Source of the DNA: Thamnaconus septentrionalis
Lineage: Eukaryota; Chordata; Actinopteri; Tetraodontiformes; Monacanthidae
NCBI GenBank assembly: GCA_009823395.1
Contig: CM020506.1
Coordinates: forward strand, 7,406,001-7,470,000
Direction: 5' to 3'
Length of the DNA: 64,000 bases
The notes beneath the pieces were generated by a model. That model saw only the letters and a program-made list of their open reading frames with translations, was not told the DNA's origin and made no database searches. Below, piece after piece: positions 1-13,228 of this stretch. The position numbers and the translations under genes are program-made. The stretch's first letter is position 1; every line of letters begins with the position of its first letter.

Positions 1-393
1 TGCATATTTTTTTATTGGCCGCGAGCAACAAAGAAAAGAGTGAGATGCTGCTACAAAACCCAAATTGACAGGGCGACAATGGTGATGTGAAAAGGGTCAT
101 TTTTAGGAAGGGGGCGGCGTTTCCTAAATTACGGTTTCATACTTTTTGTCGGCCTGGTTTTTGCCCAAGCTCAGTCGCATATGGCTTTGCGTGATTGGAA
201 GAGAGAGAAAGAAAATCAACAATAAAGCTACCCTGTTCCTCTGCACCATCAAGCAAGCGATAATAAAGAAAACAATGGCTTTTCCTTGTCAGTAACATTT
301 GGCTTTGAGTGAAAGTGAGGGAATAAAGGATGAGGTGATTAATGCGTTTTCTTCCAAACTTTGAGGTGTGCATTTTGCCAAAGAAACACGCCA

Positions 394-474
394 AGAGAGA
401 AAGAGAGAGCGAGAGAGAGAGAGAGAGCGAGAGAGAGAGAGAGAGGGAGAGAGAGAGAGTGAGAGAGGGAGAGA
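394..474. repeat. (GA)n microsatellite
   Basis: Imperfect GA/AGAG repeat of about 80 bp with GAGC and GGGA interruptions. It gives spurious Arg-Glu and Ser-Leu repeat frames on the two strands. Confidence 0.9.
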
Positions 475-2066
475 AAACGGCTTTCGGAAAGTTTAAAAAA
501 AAAAAACATCTTGGTGCGAAAAGATGCACACGCAGCTGGCTGAGGGTGGGGGGCAGGTGTAGGGAGTGAAAGGGCTGGCGTGGGCGGTGGGGTGGAGGGT
601 GTGGGCGGTGGGGGGGTGAGAAGGCAAAGATGGATGATGGATGGTGTTGATACAGGAGGCAGCAGCCCTGCTTTATCTAGGCAGCACCAGGCAGACCTGC
701 CGGGGTGATGGGTTGGCTGTCAGCCCTTTGTTTATGGACCACCACCCATCTCCCATCTCCTATATATGCCTCCAAAAGTCTCCATGCCTCGGGAGCAGAC
801 ACTCTGTCACCGCCTGTTGTCTTTCAATCTCTGACTCTCACTTTTTTTTACATTTACTTTTCTAACAAATGTGTTTTTGTTGCCGCCGCTGCCGTCATTG
901 CCCTTTCCGCGCTGTTTCGGCACGTACAGTAGCGGCGGAAGGATGGAGGCCCGATTTCCCGCCGACCGACGGCAAACAAGGAAAAGAAATAAGGCGTTTA
1001 TAGAAATGATTTTTGAATTTTTACACGGTGAAACGCAGATTTCTGTTTAATCCGCAGAGGAGGAGAGAGGAGGAGGAGCGCTCAGGAAAGACGTGAACCT
1101 AATCCACCCATATCCCCATGAGTTGCACGTTTCTAATTAACGACGGGTTGGTTTATCAGACTTCGACCGATGATTGCTGTTTTTAATCATTTTCTTTCTC
1201 TACACGGTCTCTTCCCCTCTATCAGTTCCTTCCACCCTTATCATCTAACCCCCTTCCAGCGCCGTCTCACTTCCCACCCGGCCCTGCGTTCAGCGCTGGC
1301 ACCATTTTAGCCTGTTTCTCAAGCAGCTGCTCTTCCACGCGGCGTACAGAGCTCGGTCAGAAATCTCAGACGCAGGAGTTGACAAGATGGCCCTGCTGCT
1401 ACGACAATTCCCTCAGGCATCTGAAGGCAATCCCAATGAACAGGTTCTGGAGTCCATGAATTGGTTTCAGACGGTGAAACGAACCTGTAGGAGACGCCGG
1501 TGCTCTATGTGATTATTGCCAGCGAGCGTCGGTGAAGTCAATCCAGCATCAAACGGGACCTTCAAATTCAATTTTCTTCAGCCGAGAAACAAAAATCCTG
1601 AACGCTAACATGACATTGTATGACAGGACACACTGAGGTCCGCTGACCCGCAGAGTTAGCAGCCAGATAAAGTCAGATAAAGGACAACGGGGTGGGGGTG
1701 TGGAGGGCAGTGGGGGTTAGTCCTTTTCCCCCTGACTCATCCTGAGCCCCCCGCACAAACCCCGTCCTTTCTCACCTGCCCTCTGCTGGTGTGATTGATT
1801 CGGAGACCTGAAATTCACCTGTCACACTGATCGATCTGTCCCCCAGGCGCCGGCGGGGGGGATGGGAGGGGGTGTCTCTCCGTTCCCTCCGCCAGTTGGC
1901 ATGGTAATAAATGGGGGTTTGACGGGCGGTTGACGGAGCAGCGGTTATGGCTTCTTTAATTTAGCCGACGCCTCGGCGCTGACAGAGACTCATAACAAGG
2001 TGACACGGCGGCGTACTGTTTACGCTCAGTCACCGCTTTGTGGAGCCGAGGGAGGGGAGGCGGGGC

Positions 2067-2067
<1 letters not shown>

Positions 2068-2098
<31 letters not shown>
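2068..2098. repeat. (TG)n microsatellite
   Basis: About 15 uninterrupted TG units in GC-rich DNA, followed by TTTGTGTG. Confidence 0.9.
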
Positions 2099-2101
<3 letters not shown>

Positions 2102-4431
2102 TGTGCTCGCCAACTCCAATGATGCCACTTCTACCCCCGCCCCCCGGTCAAGGTGTTATTGAGAGTGTGGCTGTTATCTCTGTCCGCGGGGGGTCACCCG
2201 CCGCCTCACTAACGGTATTACACCTTCCCAGCCAATCGCAGCAGAGCCTCGGCGGGCATGTACAGGACGGCCGCCGCTAGTCGCAGCCTCCTGGGTGGGC
2301 TATAACTCATCTCCACGCAGGGGCAGGGCCTTATCTCGGCCTTCCTCTGCAGGCCAGCTCCTCCGCCGCTCTGTCTTAGGGAAGAGAGATTTTGCGGCGC
2401 CCTATTGCGTTGAGTTATGGCGCGGGTTAAGGTGACTGAGCGAGAGTGTCAGTCGGCCTCGTCTTAATGAATTTACCGTCTACGCCTGGCCCCGCGGGAA
2501 GAGTGAAAGTGAATGTTAGCGAGTTTATACAGCGTTCAGACTTATTTGCTGTTCGCTCATGTAACAGAGGAGTGGAACAATTGCATGAGAGAAAAAAATA
2601 AAAAAAATGTAAAAAATGAGATGTTAAGAGTGTCTTTGTTAAAAATGGTTATCATTTGCTTCATTTTATTCAAGTCTTTTCTACATGGGTATGATCACAC
2701 CATTAATCTGGTAATAAATGAATAAAATTGAGGACAAAAGGCAGGAAGATGCTTAATTACCTAAAATAAAAGGCGGACTTTAATATTATGTGTGGACTTT
2801 TGCAATCTGTGAATGGTTGCGAAGAGTCATAAGAGTGAAAATCTCAAAAGATAATAATAACGGGGTAGCAAATCCCAAGTATGATATTTAATTAATGCTA
2901 TATATAGACTGCTTTTTGAACATACAGGCTAGAGCATAATACTTTATTTGTTTCTGCTTTACATTTTCACTGGGCGCTGGCAGATAACATCTGAAACCAA
3001 ACGCTGTATCAAAATATTTGTTTGAACCTGCTCTGACCTGGCAGGTACCAGCTGTCTGGCACATGTTGAGTATTCACCGTCTGAAGAGAAAAAAACTGAA
3101 CAGCCCTGTGCCAGCTGCCAAGGCTGCACGTTTACTTTCACTGTAGTTATACACATTCTGCACTGCGTTGACTTTGACAACTTTTACATTACGTGGACTA
3201 CACAAAGCTCACAAAGCAGTGCCACCGGGCACCGTAATGCAACATTATCCCTCTCACTGCCATCTGCTGCTCTTCAGTGGATCAATCTCACTTTCTCTGC
3301 ACCATCACAATTCCTGAGCTTTTCTTTGAGGGAACTTTAAAGAAGCTTTGCTGAAGTAACATATTGTAATGGCTGAGGTCAAACAAAACTTGACCTCCAG
3401 AGATGACCCTAGCTACTGACAGCTACTAATACACCCGCCATCTACTGGAAATGGATGTGAATTACAATGTGACTACCTTTAGAACAGTTTTTTGTCTTTG
3501 TCAATGAAAACATGTTGATGATGTGAAAGCTTTGGGTTAACACAACCTCTGATTATTGATGTGAGACTCACAGTACATTGGCATTTTCACAAACTCTGTC
3601 AGGAAGTAATGCCAGGATGTTCACAACGTCTCGCGACAGTTTAAACTCCAACCTCTTTCAAGAGCTCCTTCATGCCACTACATCTGTGCTAGCAAGTGGA
3701 GCACTAGCAAGTGGGCTACTGCTGATCACACTTACCTTCACTGTGTATTGCTAAAAAAATATATATATATTTATTGTCATTTTGAAAATTCTGGCTTAGA
3801 ATAGAAGAACAATTGTTTACCATCACAGATAGTAGAAACAAAGGGATAATCATCATATTTCCAAAATGACAAAGACTCTGCTGTCACTGCAGCGCTGCAA
3901 AATTGATGGTGCCATTACATCCCAATCAGTTCTCACACAACACGACATAGTACTGACCATAGATGTTACAATAAAAATGTAACAAAAAAAATCATGTAGC
4001 CCAGGTTGTGCATCTACTCGTCTTTGTGTGTCCGATCACGTCTGGTAGGTACAGGTTGAATTTTTATTTTTTTTTGAAGGGCATCCGCATAGTTGCATCA
4101 GAGGGCCTCCCCCCTCCACCCCTCCTCCACCCCTTCTACACACACGCGCACACCCCCTCTCCTCTCCACCAACCCCCTTCCACGTTGCCTCTCTCTGTCA
4201 TCTTGGCCTATCAATCAAAAATGTATTAAGTCCAGAGTCGGGCCCGATCAAAGGCAGAATTCCTGGGAGGAGAGCAGATAAGGCCTATCTCATTAATAAA
4301 AGCTTTACCATCGTAGGGGCCCGCGCGCCGTGCCACACCCTGCCTGCCTCTCTTTGATATCTAATTATCCATCCGTTTCATTCTGTCAGAGAAGGAGGAG
4401 AGGGACAACTCTCGGTGTCATCGCAGCCAAA

Positions 4432-4479
4432 CGCTGCTGCTGCTGCCGCTGCTGCCGCCGCTGCTGCCGCTGCTGCCGT
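4432..4479. repeat. CTG/CCG trinucleotide repeat
   Basis: Mixed CTG and CCG triplets, about 15 units in one register. No coding exon can be built around it, so it reads as a non-coding GC-rich trinucleotide tract. Confidence 0.8.
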
Positions 4480-6189
4480 GTTCCAGGATGTGGGCAAAGG
4501 GGCTGTGCCGAAAACACTGCGACACACACGTCAAAGGCAAGTGCACGCCAAGTCAAACATGTAAACAAATTCAAATGAGACGTTGCTGCTAAAAGATACC
4601 AGGCGCCGGTTCTTAAAACGGCATTCCTGTCGAAAGCGGCAGCCGAGCGCGTAGCTGGAGCCGAAGGCTGGGGTGGTGGTGGTGGCGGCGGCGGTGAGGG
4701 ATCGAGTCGCGGAGGATAGTTAACAGCCAACTGGCTCACAAACCTCCATTTAAACAAGCCAGGGCTGATGAACGGGGCTCCGAGAGCGCCGAAGACGGAT
4801 AAGATAGTCGTGGGTGAGGAGAGGAACAAGATATTAGAACATCAAATGTACGACACCGAGCAAAGCAAAGGAGGGCTGACGGGGGGAGACAATAGAAGAC
4901 GTGCGAGGGGTTAAGAGGATTTTTTTTAAAAGACATGTCGGCTAAAGACAGATGGACAAAAGAATAAGAAGAAATGAAGAAGGACGGCAGAGGCAGACGG
5001 GAGAAATGAGAGAATTAGAGATGGGAGGGGAGAGAAAGAGCTGGGCATTCTTTCCCCTTCTCTCCTTGGTTTTCTGTAAGAGTAGCTCGAGGAAGATAAG
5101 GCTAAAAGGTCCGTCAGGCTGTTGTGGAACAATCCATTCTGTGTCCCCCCCTCCTCCCCCCTCTCGACTCCCTCAAGATACTGCCTTTCTCTGTCTAATG
5201 GCAGAACTCAGATTTCGAGCGATGCCTCTCGTGATACGGCTCATCTCTGGCGGCGTTGGTTTACTGACATCACTTGTCCAGGACAGTAGCCCCCTCCCTG
5301 CACACACACACACACACACCCTCCAACGTGCAAAATCCAGCCGGCAGGAAATGTCCCACGTATACGCGAGAATAAACGTTTTTTTTTTTTTTTTTTGTCT
5401 AATGTTCAAAACCGCGAGCCGTTTATTGACGTGCAGAAAGGCTATTTAATGGAATAAAGGAGGAGAAATTATGTCTTCATTTGACTCGGACTGTTCAAAC
5501 CCTCGTCGCCCTAATCACTCAAAGCAGCGGCGGCTAGACAAACACAGACCCGGGGAGGATTTAGAAGAACAAAACACATCCCCATGTGCCTAACAAAGAC
5601 TCCAAAGTCTGCCTCCCCGTCCCCATGTGCCTCTTTTAAAAAAGACACCTTCATCTCCTGGCGCTCCTATTATGAGGAGACTTTCTTCAAGAGCAGAAAG
5701 GAGGTGTGTCAAAGACACGGGTCACACTGTTTACTGAGACGACTTTTAATCCAATCACAGCAAGCCCCGCCGCTTTTATTTCTTGTTTCATGGGATTAAA
5801 AATTAAATGAAACACAATAATATAAAAAAATAAGTTAGGGCTGAATAACATATTTGCCCGTTTTAAAGACTTGCGTCTTAAGGCCGAGAAGGAATCTACA
5901 AAGGAAATAATTAGAGTCAAAGAAGCTAATTAGTTTCTTCGTTTCCAGAATTTGTATTTATACATTCCTACAAAGAACTTTTTTTCTCTACAGGGTTGGG
6001 AGGGAAGCCACAACACACAATGTTCAGTGGCTATTATTTAAAAAAAAAAAAGGACTTTCATATTCTGCTCTTTCTATTTAAACAAAGCAACCCCCAGAAC
6101 CCCCCCCCCCCACCCCACCACCAGCACCACCACCAACTAAAACAAAGTCACCAGTTAATCAGCGAATCATCAGCTGAAAACACTCCCAC

Positions 6190-6237
6190 TCCCTCTCTCA
6201 CTCTCTCTCTCTCTCTCTCGCTCTCTCTCTCTCTCTG
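6190..6237. repeat. (CT)n microsatellite
   Basis: CT repeat with single CA and CG interruptions, followed about 120 bp later by a (TG)n tract. Confidence 0.9.
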
Positions 6238-6356
6238 TGACCTGTTGTGATGTTGCCTCAGGGTTTGAATAACTGTCTGGTGCCACGCTGCCTCACCCCA
6301 AGGCCTTGTGGGAGATGAAGTAGAGGTCAGCAAGGGTGGGGGCTGCTGTGTGCCTG

Positions 6357-6362
6357 TGTGTG

Positions 6363-6393
<31 letters not shown>
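6357..6393. repeat. (TG)n microsatellite
   Basis: TG repeat of about 37 bp, including one TGCC interruption at its left edge, ending in TATACAAG. Confidence 0.9.
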
Positions 6394-6396
<3 letters not shown>

Positions 6397-7417
6397 CAAG
6401 AAAAGTTGTGTGCCCTCCCCCCACCACCTCCACCCCTCGCATGCAACGAATCCTTACAGACAGAGTGGAGGGCAGGCGAAGAAACACACTGCAAAGTATG
6501 GCAGTCATGGGACCCAGAAAGTTGTAAAAAAAAAAAAAAAAATGCAGCACAAGCCAGCGGCGCAAAATCATGCGAAAAAATGGCACCAAAGTGTCAACGT
6601 GATGAACCAAGAGAGTTGCAGCCCCGTGCAGAGCGAGAGAGCGAAGTCAGAACGAGGAGGCAAAAAAAAAAAATATGTTGTAGGGAAGCGAGGTCAACCC
6701 GCTGGATGAACCTTTTCTAATCCGGACCCGTGCTAGAGGGGCTGCCTGCCTGGGTGGTACGACCCAGACCCCTGGATGAAGGGATACGCTCCTGATTTGG
6801 TTTTTGCTGACGCTAAGACGGGGCAGACTCTTCCCTCTTTCTCTCTCTCTCTCCTTCTTTTTCTCCGTGCCGCTGCTCTCAGGATGCCTTGGCTAACGCG
6901 GGTTAGGAAGGGGTGACGGGGAGGTCACAGGGGCTCCAGTAGACTGAGCCCCGAGGGTGAATCCTGGGGAGGGATAGCAGAGAGGTAGATGGGTGGAGGA
7001 GGAGGTGGGGGGGTTGTTTCTCCTCTCAGAAGCCCCTCCCATATCAAAACAAACAAACAGAGGGGTTCTCTGATCTAATCTGGCTGAACTAAAGCCCTCC
7101 GAACTGGCTGCCTGGAGCAGCGACTTCTGTCCCTGACGTGCAAATCAGAAATACTCCAACAGCACTAAAATCTTTTTAGAGGATATTTGTGTTTCGATTT
7201 AATAACCAAACATTTGTTTTATCTTTTTTAGTTTATTAGTAAATGTACATCTAGAGCCACTTAACAATAATGCAGTCTGGTTTGGATTGGAGAAGCACAA
7301 CTTTAATGACTGAAGACAGGGAGGAAAGTTTATTTACTAATGTGATGAAAAAGAAAGTCTTTAAGCTTATGCTTTATCGCACAATGTCTGCACTTCATTA
7401 CATATATATATAATTAT

Positions 7418-7418
<1 letters not shown>

Positions 7419-7460
<42 letters not shown>

Positions 7461-7462
7461 CA
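7419..7462. repeat. (CA)n microsatellite
   Basis: CA repeat of about 44 bp with one CAAA interruption, preceded by a short (TA)n run. Confidence 0.9.
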
Positions 7463-8215
7463 AATAGAATTTCTGTAATCAAGTTTTTGCAAATAAAACA
7501 AAACTGAATTACAAAAGAGATTCATGTGACCTGGAAATTTTCAAGAAGATAATCAAGCATTTGCGGTCCTTTAAAACCTATTTTTAAGAGCGCTAATGGA
7601 AACTTGACAAACTGCACAGCCAACTCACCCATATAATTATTTTACTTAGGCATTGATGCAAATCAAATGTTGCTTGCGCTCACGTCAGCAGAGTAAACTT
7701 CTGTCTCCAGCCTCTCTCACATACACTTTGCATAGCAAACTTTTCCATAAGTTAGAAGGCCACAACGGCGAGGGAGTGCGAGTGCTGACTAAATAGCTGT
7801 TTGTATTTAAGGCTGGAGGACCTGAGAGCTTCCTGGCACGGCCATCACCCAGTGACAGTGATCTGCTGTAACAGACCTTCACCTCAGAGGCTAGCAAACC
7901 TAAAAAACCTGAAGGTCCACATCAAACACACTCAACTCCCAAAGTGTTGTTGTCATTAACAGACCAACACACTGGCCACAAACAGTGCCTGCGGACGATG
8001 TCACGCATGCAAAATAAAGGAGTTCATCACTCAGCAGATTATGGTTACAATCCCTCCAGACTCTCTTTGTTTCCTCTAAACACTGCACATTCACAAAGCG
8101 AGGTGCCTCTCGTGCCAGCTGTGAAGGAGAAGAAATGACAGCGGCACACGTTCAAGAAACGCAGAGCTCACTGCGGTAGAAAGGTTGAGGAACGATGGAA
8201 AAGAGGCAGCTAGGC

Positions 8216-8684
8216 CAGCGTCGGACAAACTTCTTGACTGGTGGGCCACAACGGGGTCAAGTGACCAGTTCAGTTCAAGTGAAAATAGCGCGTTATGTTT
8301 GGACGGAGGAGACGGAATATTTTTGTCTCCTGATGACAACAGCGGCAACAGCAGTAGTGACAACTGAAATAGCTGCTCCAAAACGCAAAATGTCTTGTAC
8401 CTCCATCCTCCTCAAAGTGGGGGTCTTGCAGGACGAGATTTTACGAGAATTTCAGCTAAGGTGCTTCACACCTTTCGATGGAAACACCTGCAAATCACAA
8501 TTGTACTTGGTCGAAATTTTAGAAATAACGCTATTATTATGCGAAAAACGCAGCTACTGAAAAATGAAATACAGCTATTGGATGACTTACTTACTATTAA
8601 TATCATTTCTTCAAGTTTGGCAGGCCGTATTAAAAAGCGTTATGGGCCACATGTGGCACCCGGGCCATAGTTTGCCACTGCCTG
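8216..8684. mobile_element. hAT-type MITE carrying a fragment of a second MITE
   Basis: The outer ends are CAGCGTCGGACAAACT at the left and AGTTTGCCACTGCCTG at the right. They form imperfect terminal inverted repeats of the CAGGGGTGGGCAAACT type seen in the element at 29,051-29,446. The element is flanked by a near-perfect 8-bp target duplication, AGCTAGGC (8,208-8,215) and AGCTAGAC (8,685-8,692), as expected of hAT transposition. Its interior from about 8,250 to 8,554 matches the Myb-like MITE family at 57,934-58,471 and ends in that family's terminus, AAAACGCAGC. It is therefore nested or chimeric. Non-coding today; the reading frame inside is broken. Confidence 0.75.
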
Positions 8685-10580
8685 AGCTAGACACTCCAAA
8701 CGGTGGGAAACTCAGTGTGTTAGTCCCCCAGAAGTCCTGGCCAGGTCCTTAACTGCCTTCGTCGGAGCCTCCTGGATCTCAGGCTCTCCCACCGCACTCT
8801 CCTCACTTCTTACTTTCTGAGGCATTACGACTAGCCCCCAAAAAATCTGAGCTTTAAAATTACTGGACCACTTTTGAAGCTAAAAGCAAACAAAGAAATG
8901 TCCCAGTTGGCACAAGGTGGAACTGAATTCCACCAGGCGACACCAGGGAATGCAAACACCTCATTTACCTCTTCACACTATCGCACTACACATTTTTTCC
9001 CCCCGCAACTCCTTGTTTTGGATTTTTTCGCTGTGATTCAGACAGTAGACTAAACTTCTCGCTGGCTAACGGCTACCCCCGCAACAATGCTAAACAAATT
9101 TCTCTTTCGCCGCGCGGCGCCCAACCAATGGCAGCGCAACGCCGTGTCAGCTGACCAGAGAGGGAGAGAGGAGATGAGGGCGAGATTAGCCCAATCAGGG
9201 GTCAGGCAGAGGTTATCACAACCACTCCAAAACTAAAACAGATGGAGAACGGAGTGCAGCACGACTCAACATCTACTGTCGGATTCATATCTCCAGGCCA
9301 TGTATTCTGCTGCTCCACTGGACTGGAAGAATGTCAGACTTTTGAATTCTGGATCATGTTGCTTTAACAAAACAAAGAGTGGATCAGCGAGACTGAGGCG
9401 TATAATGCGACACACGATAAGACACATAAATCTTATGCAATGTTTGAGGCTCTCCGTTGCTCACAAAGATGGGGGCAACAATGAAAAAGAGAACAAAAAA
9501 GGCTAAATAAAGCCTGCGGAGAAATGACACAAAACCGAGGGTCTTTGCATGTTCTCAATCACGTTTTTATGAAAAGAAAACTTTAATGTTCTGCCACGTA
9601 AACTCGTGCACCGGCGACGGAGGTCACCTGAGCTGAACCCACAACGCTGGGTGGATGTCACCATTCGAGGCCTTTAAAAGTACAAACTAAAGTGCACGAA
9701 CGAGCGGTGCCTGTTTTGTCATGATGGCCATCAAGCGGGAGGACAAAATAAAAACCATTGTCGTCTGTCTGTCTGCTCTCACTTTTTTTCCCTCCGCGTG
9801 TCTATTTTTGCATAATTGTTTGCTTTTCCCCCTTAATTATCTCCCCATCTGGAATCCAACTCCATGCCGTGATAAACACGGGGCCCCCTTACGGGACTCT
9901 CTCCAAATCCTTATACCTAGATGAGATGCAATTGTGATTAACAGCGGCATGACAGGAGGACACAAGACTTTAGTCACGACGGGGGGAAAACAAACAAACA
10001 AACAAAATCGAGGAGATAAAATGAATGAAAAATGTGCGCCGCCTTATCACAGATGCTAATTGTTTCCTTGTGGGAGGGAGGAGCGCTGGGGTAGCGCACG
10101 TGAGGGAGGGGAAGAGGAACTTGAGAATATCCTCCCTGTGCGTTTGGCCTACGCTTGACTTCAGAGCTAAGCCCTCTCTCAAGAGAAGGTCAACACCAGG
10201 TTCAACTTTTCACCTCTGCAGCCTGTGAGAACACACTAAATACCAGGGATTACACCGCAGTGCGCTGCAATATCGCCCCGGCGTTATAAAAAAAAACAAA
10301 AAAAAACGCAGCACCAACGGAGCACAAGCACGACTCCATTTTAGAAGATTGCCATTCGCAGGCTTTTTCCTTTTTATATTTCAACAATTTTGACTCTAGA
10401 TGAGCAGCTTTGTACCATTTAAACTCAATTAACACTCTTAACACTCTGCAGATCTCCAGAACACAGCGTACTTGGAACTCTGTTTACAAGCTCCAGCAAA
10501 AGGACTTTTAAGGGTCTTTTTTTTAGCACAGTCTTGGAGGGCAGAGGCAAACTCCCGACTGCTGACAGTGTCAAACTAAC

Positions 10581-10642
10581 CTGGGATGGAACGGTGAAGA
10601 GCGGCATCATAGAGGGCTGACATCAAAAACTGCAGCTGCTTT
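10581..10642 (-). other. Orphan exon-like segment, unassigned
   Basis: On the minus strand a good pyrimidine tract ending in CTGTTTTCCAG is followed by 62 nt that are open in only one frame (reads KQLQFLMSALYDAALHRSIP). A CAG|GTTAGT donor follows. I could not recognise the peptide or find partner exons on either side. The plus strand is also open across part of it. It may be a chance exon-like stretch, a pseudo-exon or part of an unannotated transcript. Confidence 0.2.
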
Positions 10643-13194
10643 CTGGAAAACAGAGCAAACAGAAGAGGTAAAGTTAGACATAAGCTACAGACACATTATT
10701 GTTGTTACAAAAAAAAATAATAATGAAGTAGCTTAAAATCTACTGTCTAAAATCAAAGAATTTTGATGTAAGATACAAGAGTACATTCCCAATAGTGAAA
10801 GCATTAAACCTGCCAAAAAATTACAAATATGCAGGTTGCATATGAATGATTTGACAAGAACTTTTTCAGACCTCATGCATGATGCAGTTTTGCATGAACA
10901 AACAAAAAAAATGAAAGCGCAAACACAAACAGGACCAGTGTCACGTCCACCGGTGTGAGGCGGGCACGAGTGTGTGTCAGTATGTGTGGGTACAGCCATG
11001 TCGCCGCCGGTCAGGTGTAACCGAACAGGCAGACAAGCAGGCGGCCGGCTTGGCGTCAGCAGCCACACGCCTGTCACGACACACCACACGTCTGGGAGCC
11101 GCATACCACAGTGCCCACACCAGGGGAACACAATGAGCACTCAGTCCCACGCATCACGCACCAGCGGCAGCAGCAATGCGAAATATTCACACAGGGACAA
11201 AAGGTAGTGGGGCGGGCAGGGGCGGGGCAGCAGACCTGGTAGGTGAGCACAAACCAAGAGGTCAGAGAAAGCAGGGCTGCAATGGAAGGAGCAGCGACTT
11301 GTTGGCAAACTACTGCAGGAAATTTGAAGGAATAGTATTTTACAAAATCAGAAACCAAGAGGTCGTGATGGATATTTTTTTGGGGGAAGCAACATATTAT
11401 ATATTAATTTTTGATCGCAAACAATTTGCTAAGGTTTTTTTTTTTTTACATTGGTAATACACTGCATCATTTCAAAATATTTTTTTTATTGGTTTCTCTG
11501 GTCAATTATCATAATCTGACCACTGGTCACCATTACCGAACCACCAGAATTTTTAATCAAATTGCTGATTCATACACAGCATGTAGTGTAATTGTTTTAA
11601 TTGAACATACAAATTTACTATAAGTTCCAAACATCCAATATGTTTTCTGCAAATAAAACAGAATGAGTATAATAGAAAGAATACATTTGTATTATAATGT
11701 AATTGTAATTCAATGAAAGCAAAACAATGTTGTCTAAAGTTATGATATTGTCAGAATCTCATATTAGCCCCATGTCTAGTTATATTCTGTGTATACTTGT
11801 TCATGAATACATTTAATAAATGGAATTTTCATGTCATTGCGTGACGGCTGTTGGTTTGGACCATACAGAGTTAAATTCATTCATACTTCCTGAAATTTCA
11901 CATGTATGCAAAGAAAGCAGCAGGTTTTCTCTCATAAAAATAAAGACAATTGCAAGACAGTTAAATAAATTATTCAGGTCGAAGATTTGGGCAAAAATTA
12001 AATCGTGGTAAGAATAAATGAAAATTTTGTACGTTTATGCAAAACACAAAAACTGCAAAAATGTCAACAAACTCACTAAACAGCAAACACGTTAAAGCCA
12101 AAAACGTGACAAACCCAAAGCATTCAAGTGGCCGTTTAATGACTAGATATTTACAGCTCTCTACCGCCCTCTGCTGGGTAGGCAGGAGCGCTCTGCCACT
12201 TTCTGCTTCATTCTCATTTTCCTTATTGAAACTTCCTTTCACTAAATCTAGCCTAATGTTTTTAACATTTTGGAGATCTGGGGGATGAACAATAAAGATA
12301 TTAATGTTGGCCATGTGCGCAAAAGGTCACTCCAACACTTTAAGCAACAAGTGCTCAGCGCACACGTACAGTGGGACCCTCTCGAGCCATTGCTGACACC
12401 CTAAGCCATGCACATCTGGTGTTAATCAGCAGAAGTTACACAAACACACACATAAGAACACGAACAAAAACAGACACACACACACGGCCAAACACTTCAG
12501 CCAATATCCCCTTAAGAAAATCCCTCTCAACTCCTGAACTTCCGACATAACCGGGGTCAACACACTTGCCCTGGATCTATTAGTACACACACCACAGTCA
12601 TGTAATTTGAGCTGCTGAGTTATTACAGTACATAGAGTACACACACACACACAGCACATCCACTACCATGAGGCATGTACAGCAACAATGCAGGTCAAAA
12701 CAATGTTTCTTCAATGAGGGATGTAAATGTGAGACAAACACAGAGGGACATCTACTAATGTCTACTTCCCAAACACAGAGCATGATTTTCAGAGGCAAAA
12801 CTCGAAATAATCAGGAAAAAGCTGTAAGACTGCAGACTCGTACAGTAAAACTACACTAGCGATCCCACTTTGTTTGTCAACTTAGTAAAAGCACAAGTTT
12901 CCAAGTTTGCATAGGTATTACAGAAGGGAAACAGGTATTTGTCAATCAAACTGCAAAAATCAAGAGAAACAAAAAGGAGAGTATGAGAAAGAATGTCCAA
13001 AAGAGGCCATTTGGCATTTGTGAACTATAGAAAGGAATGCATAAAGACTAAAAACACACTACAGTGTAGCCTGTTCGCCTGAATGAAATCCAACTATTGT
13101 TGTCTTGGTGGTTAATTGGGCCCTTAAAGTAAACTCTAACCCAATTGTACAATTTGGACGTTGTCCTTTCTTCCATGTAATTGGATTGATTACT

Positions 13195-13228
13195 TAACAA
13201 AACAAAACAAAACAAAACAAAACAAAAC
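13195..13228. repeat. (AAAAC)n microsatellite
   Basis: About six to seven AAAAC units. Confidence 0.9.

Larger units (their letters stand above)
1..7140. other. GC-rich non-coding region, no gene seen
   Basis: I see no exon chain, start context or protein family here on either strand. Open frames are short and mostly translations of simple repeats. The stretch is GC-rich with many CpG, interspersed with AT-rich blocks containing homeodomain-like TAATTA/ATTAAT cores (for example around 1,130-1,200 and 5,900-5,940). That texture resembles conserved regulatory DNA near a developmental gene, but this is an impression only; no conservation data are available. Simple repeats inside it are listed separately. 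Confidence 0.45.

Noticed and set aside
4386..4829. 147-aa minus-strand frame rich in Pro and Gln/Arg
   Set aside because: It reads through GC-rich simple sequence including the CTG/CCG repeat, with no splice context or recognisable domain.
8195..8670. Overlapping open frames of 60-121 aa as genes
   Set aside because: They lie within the nested hAT/MITE element and match its other copies at 47 and 58 kb.
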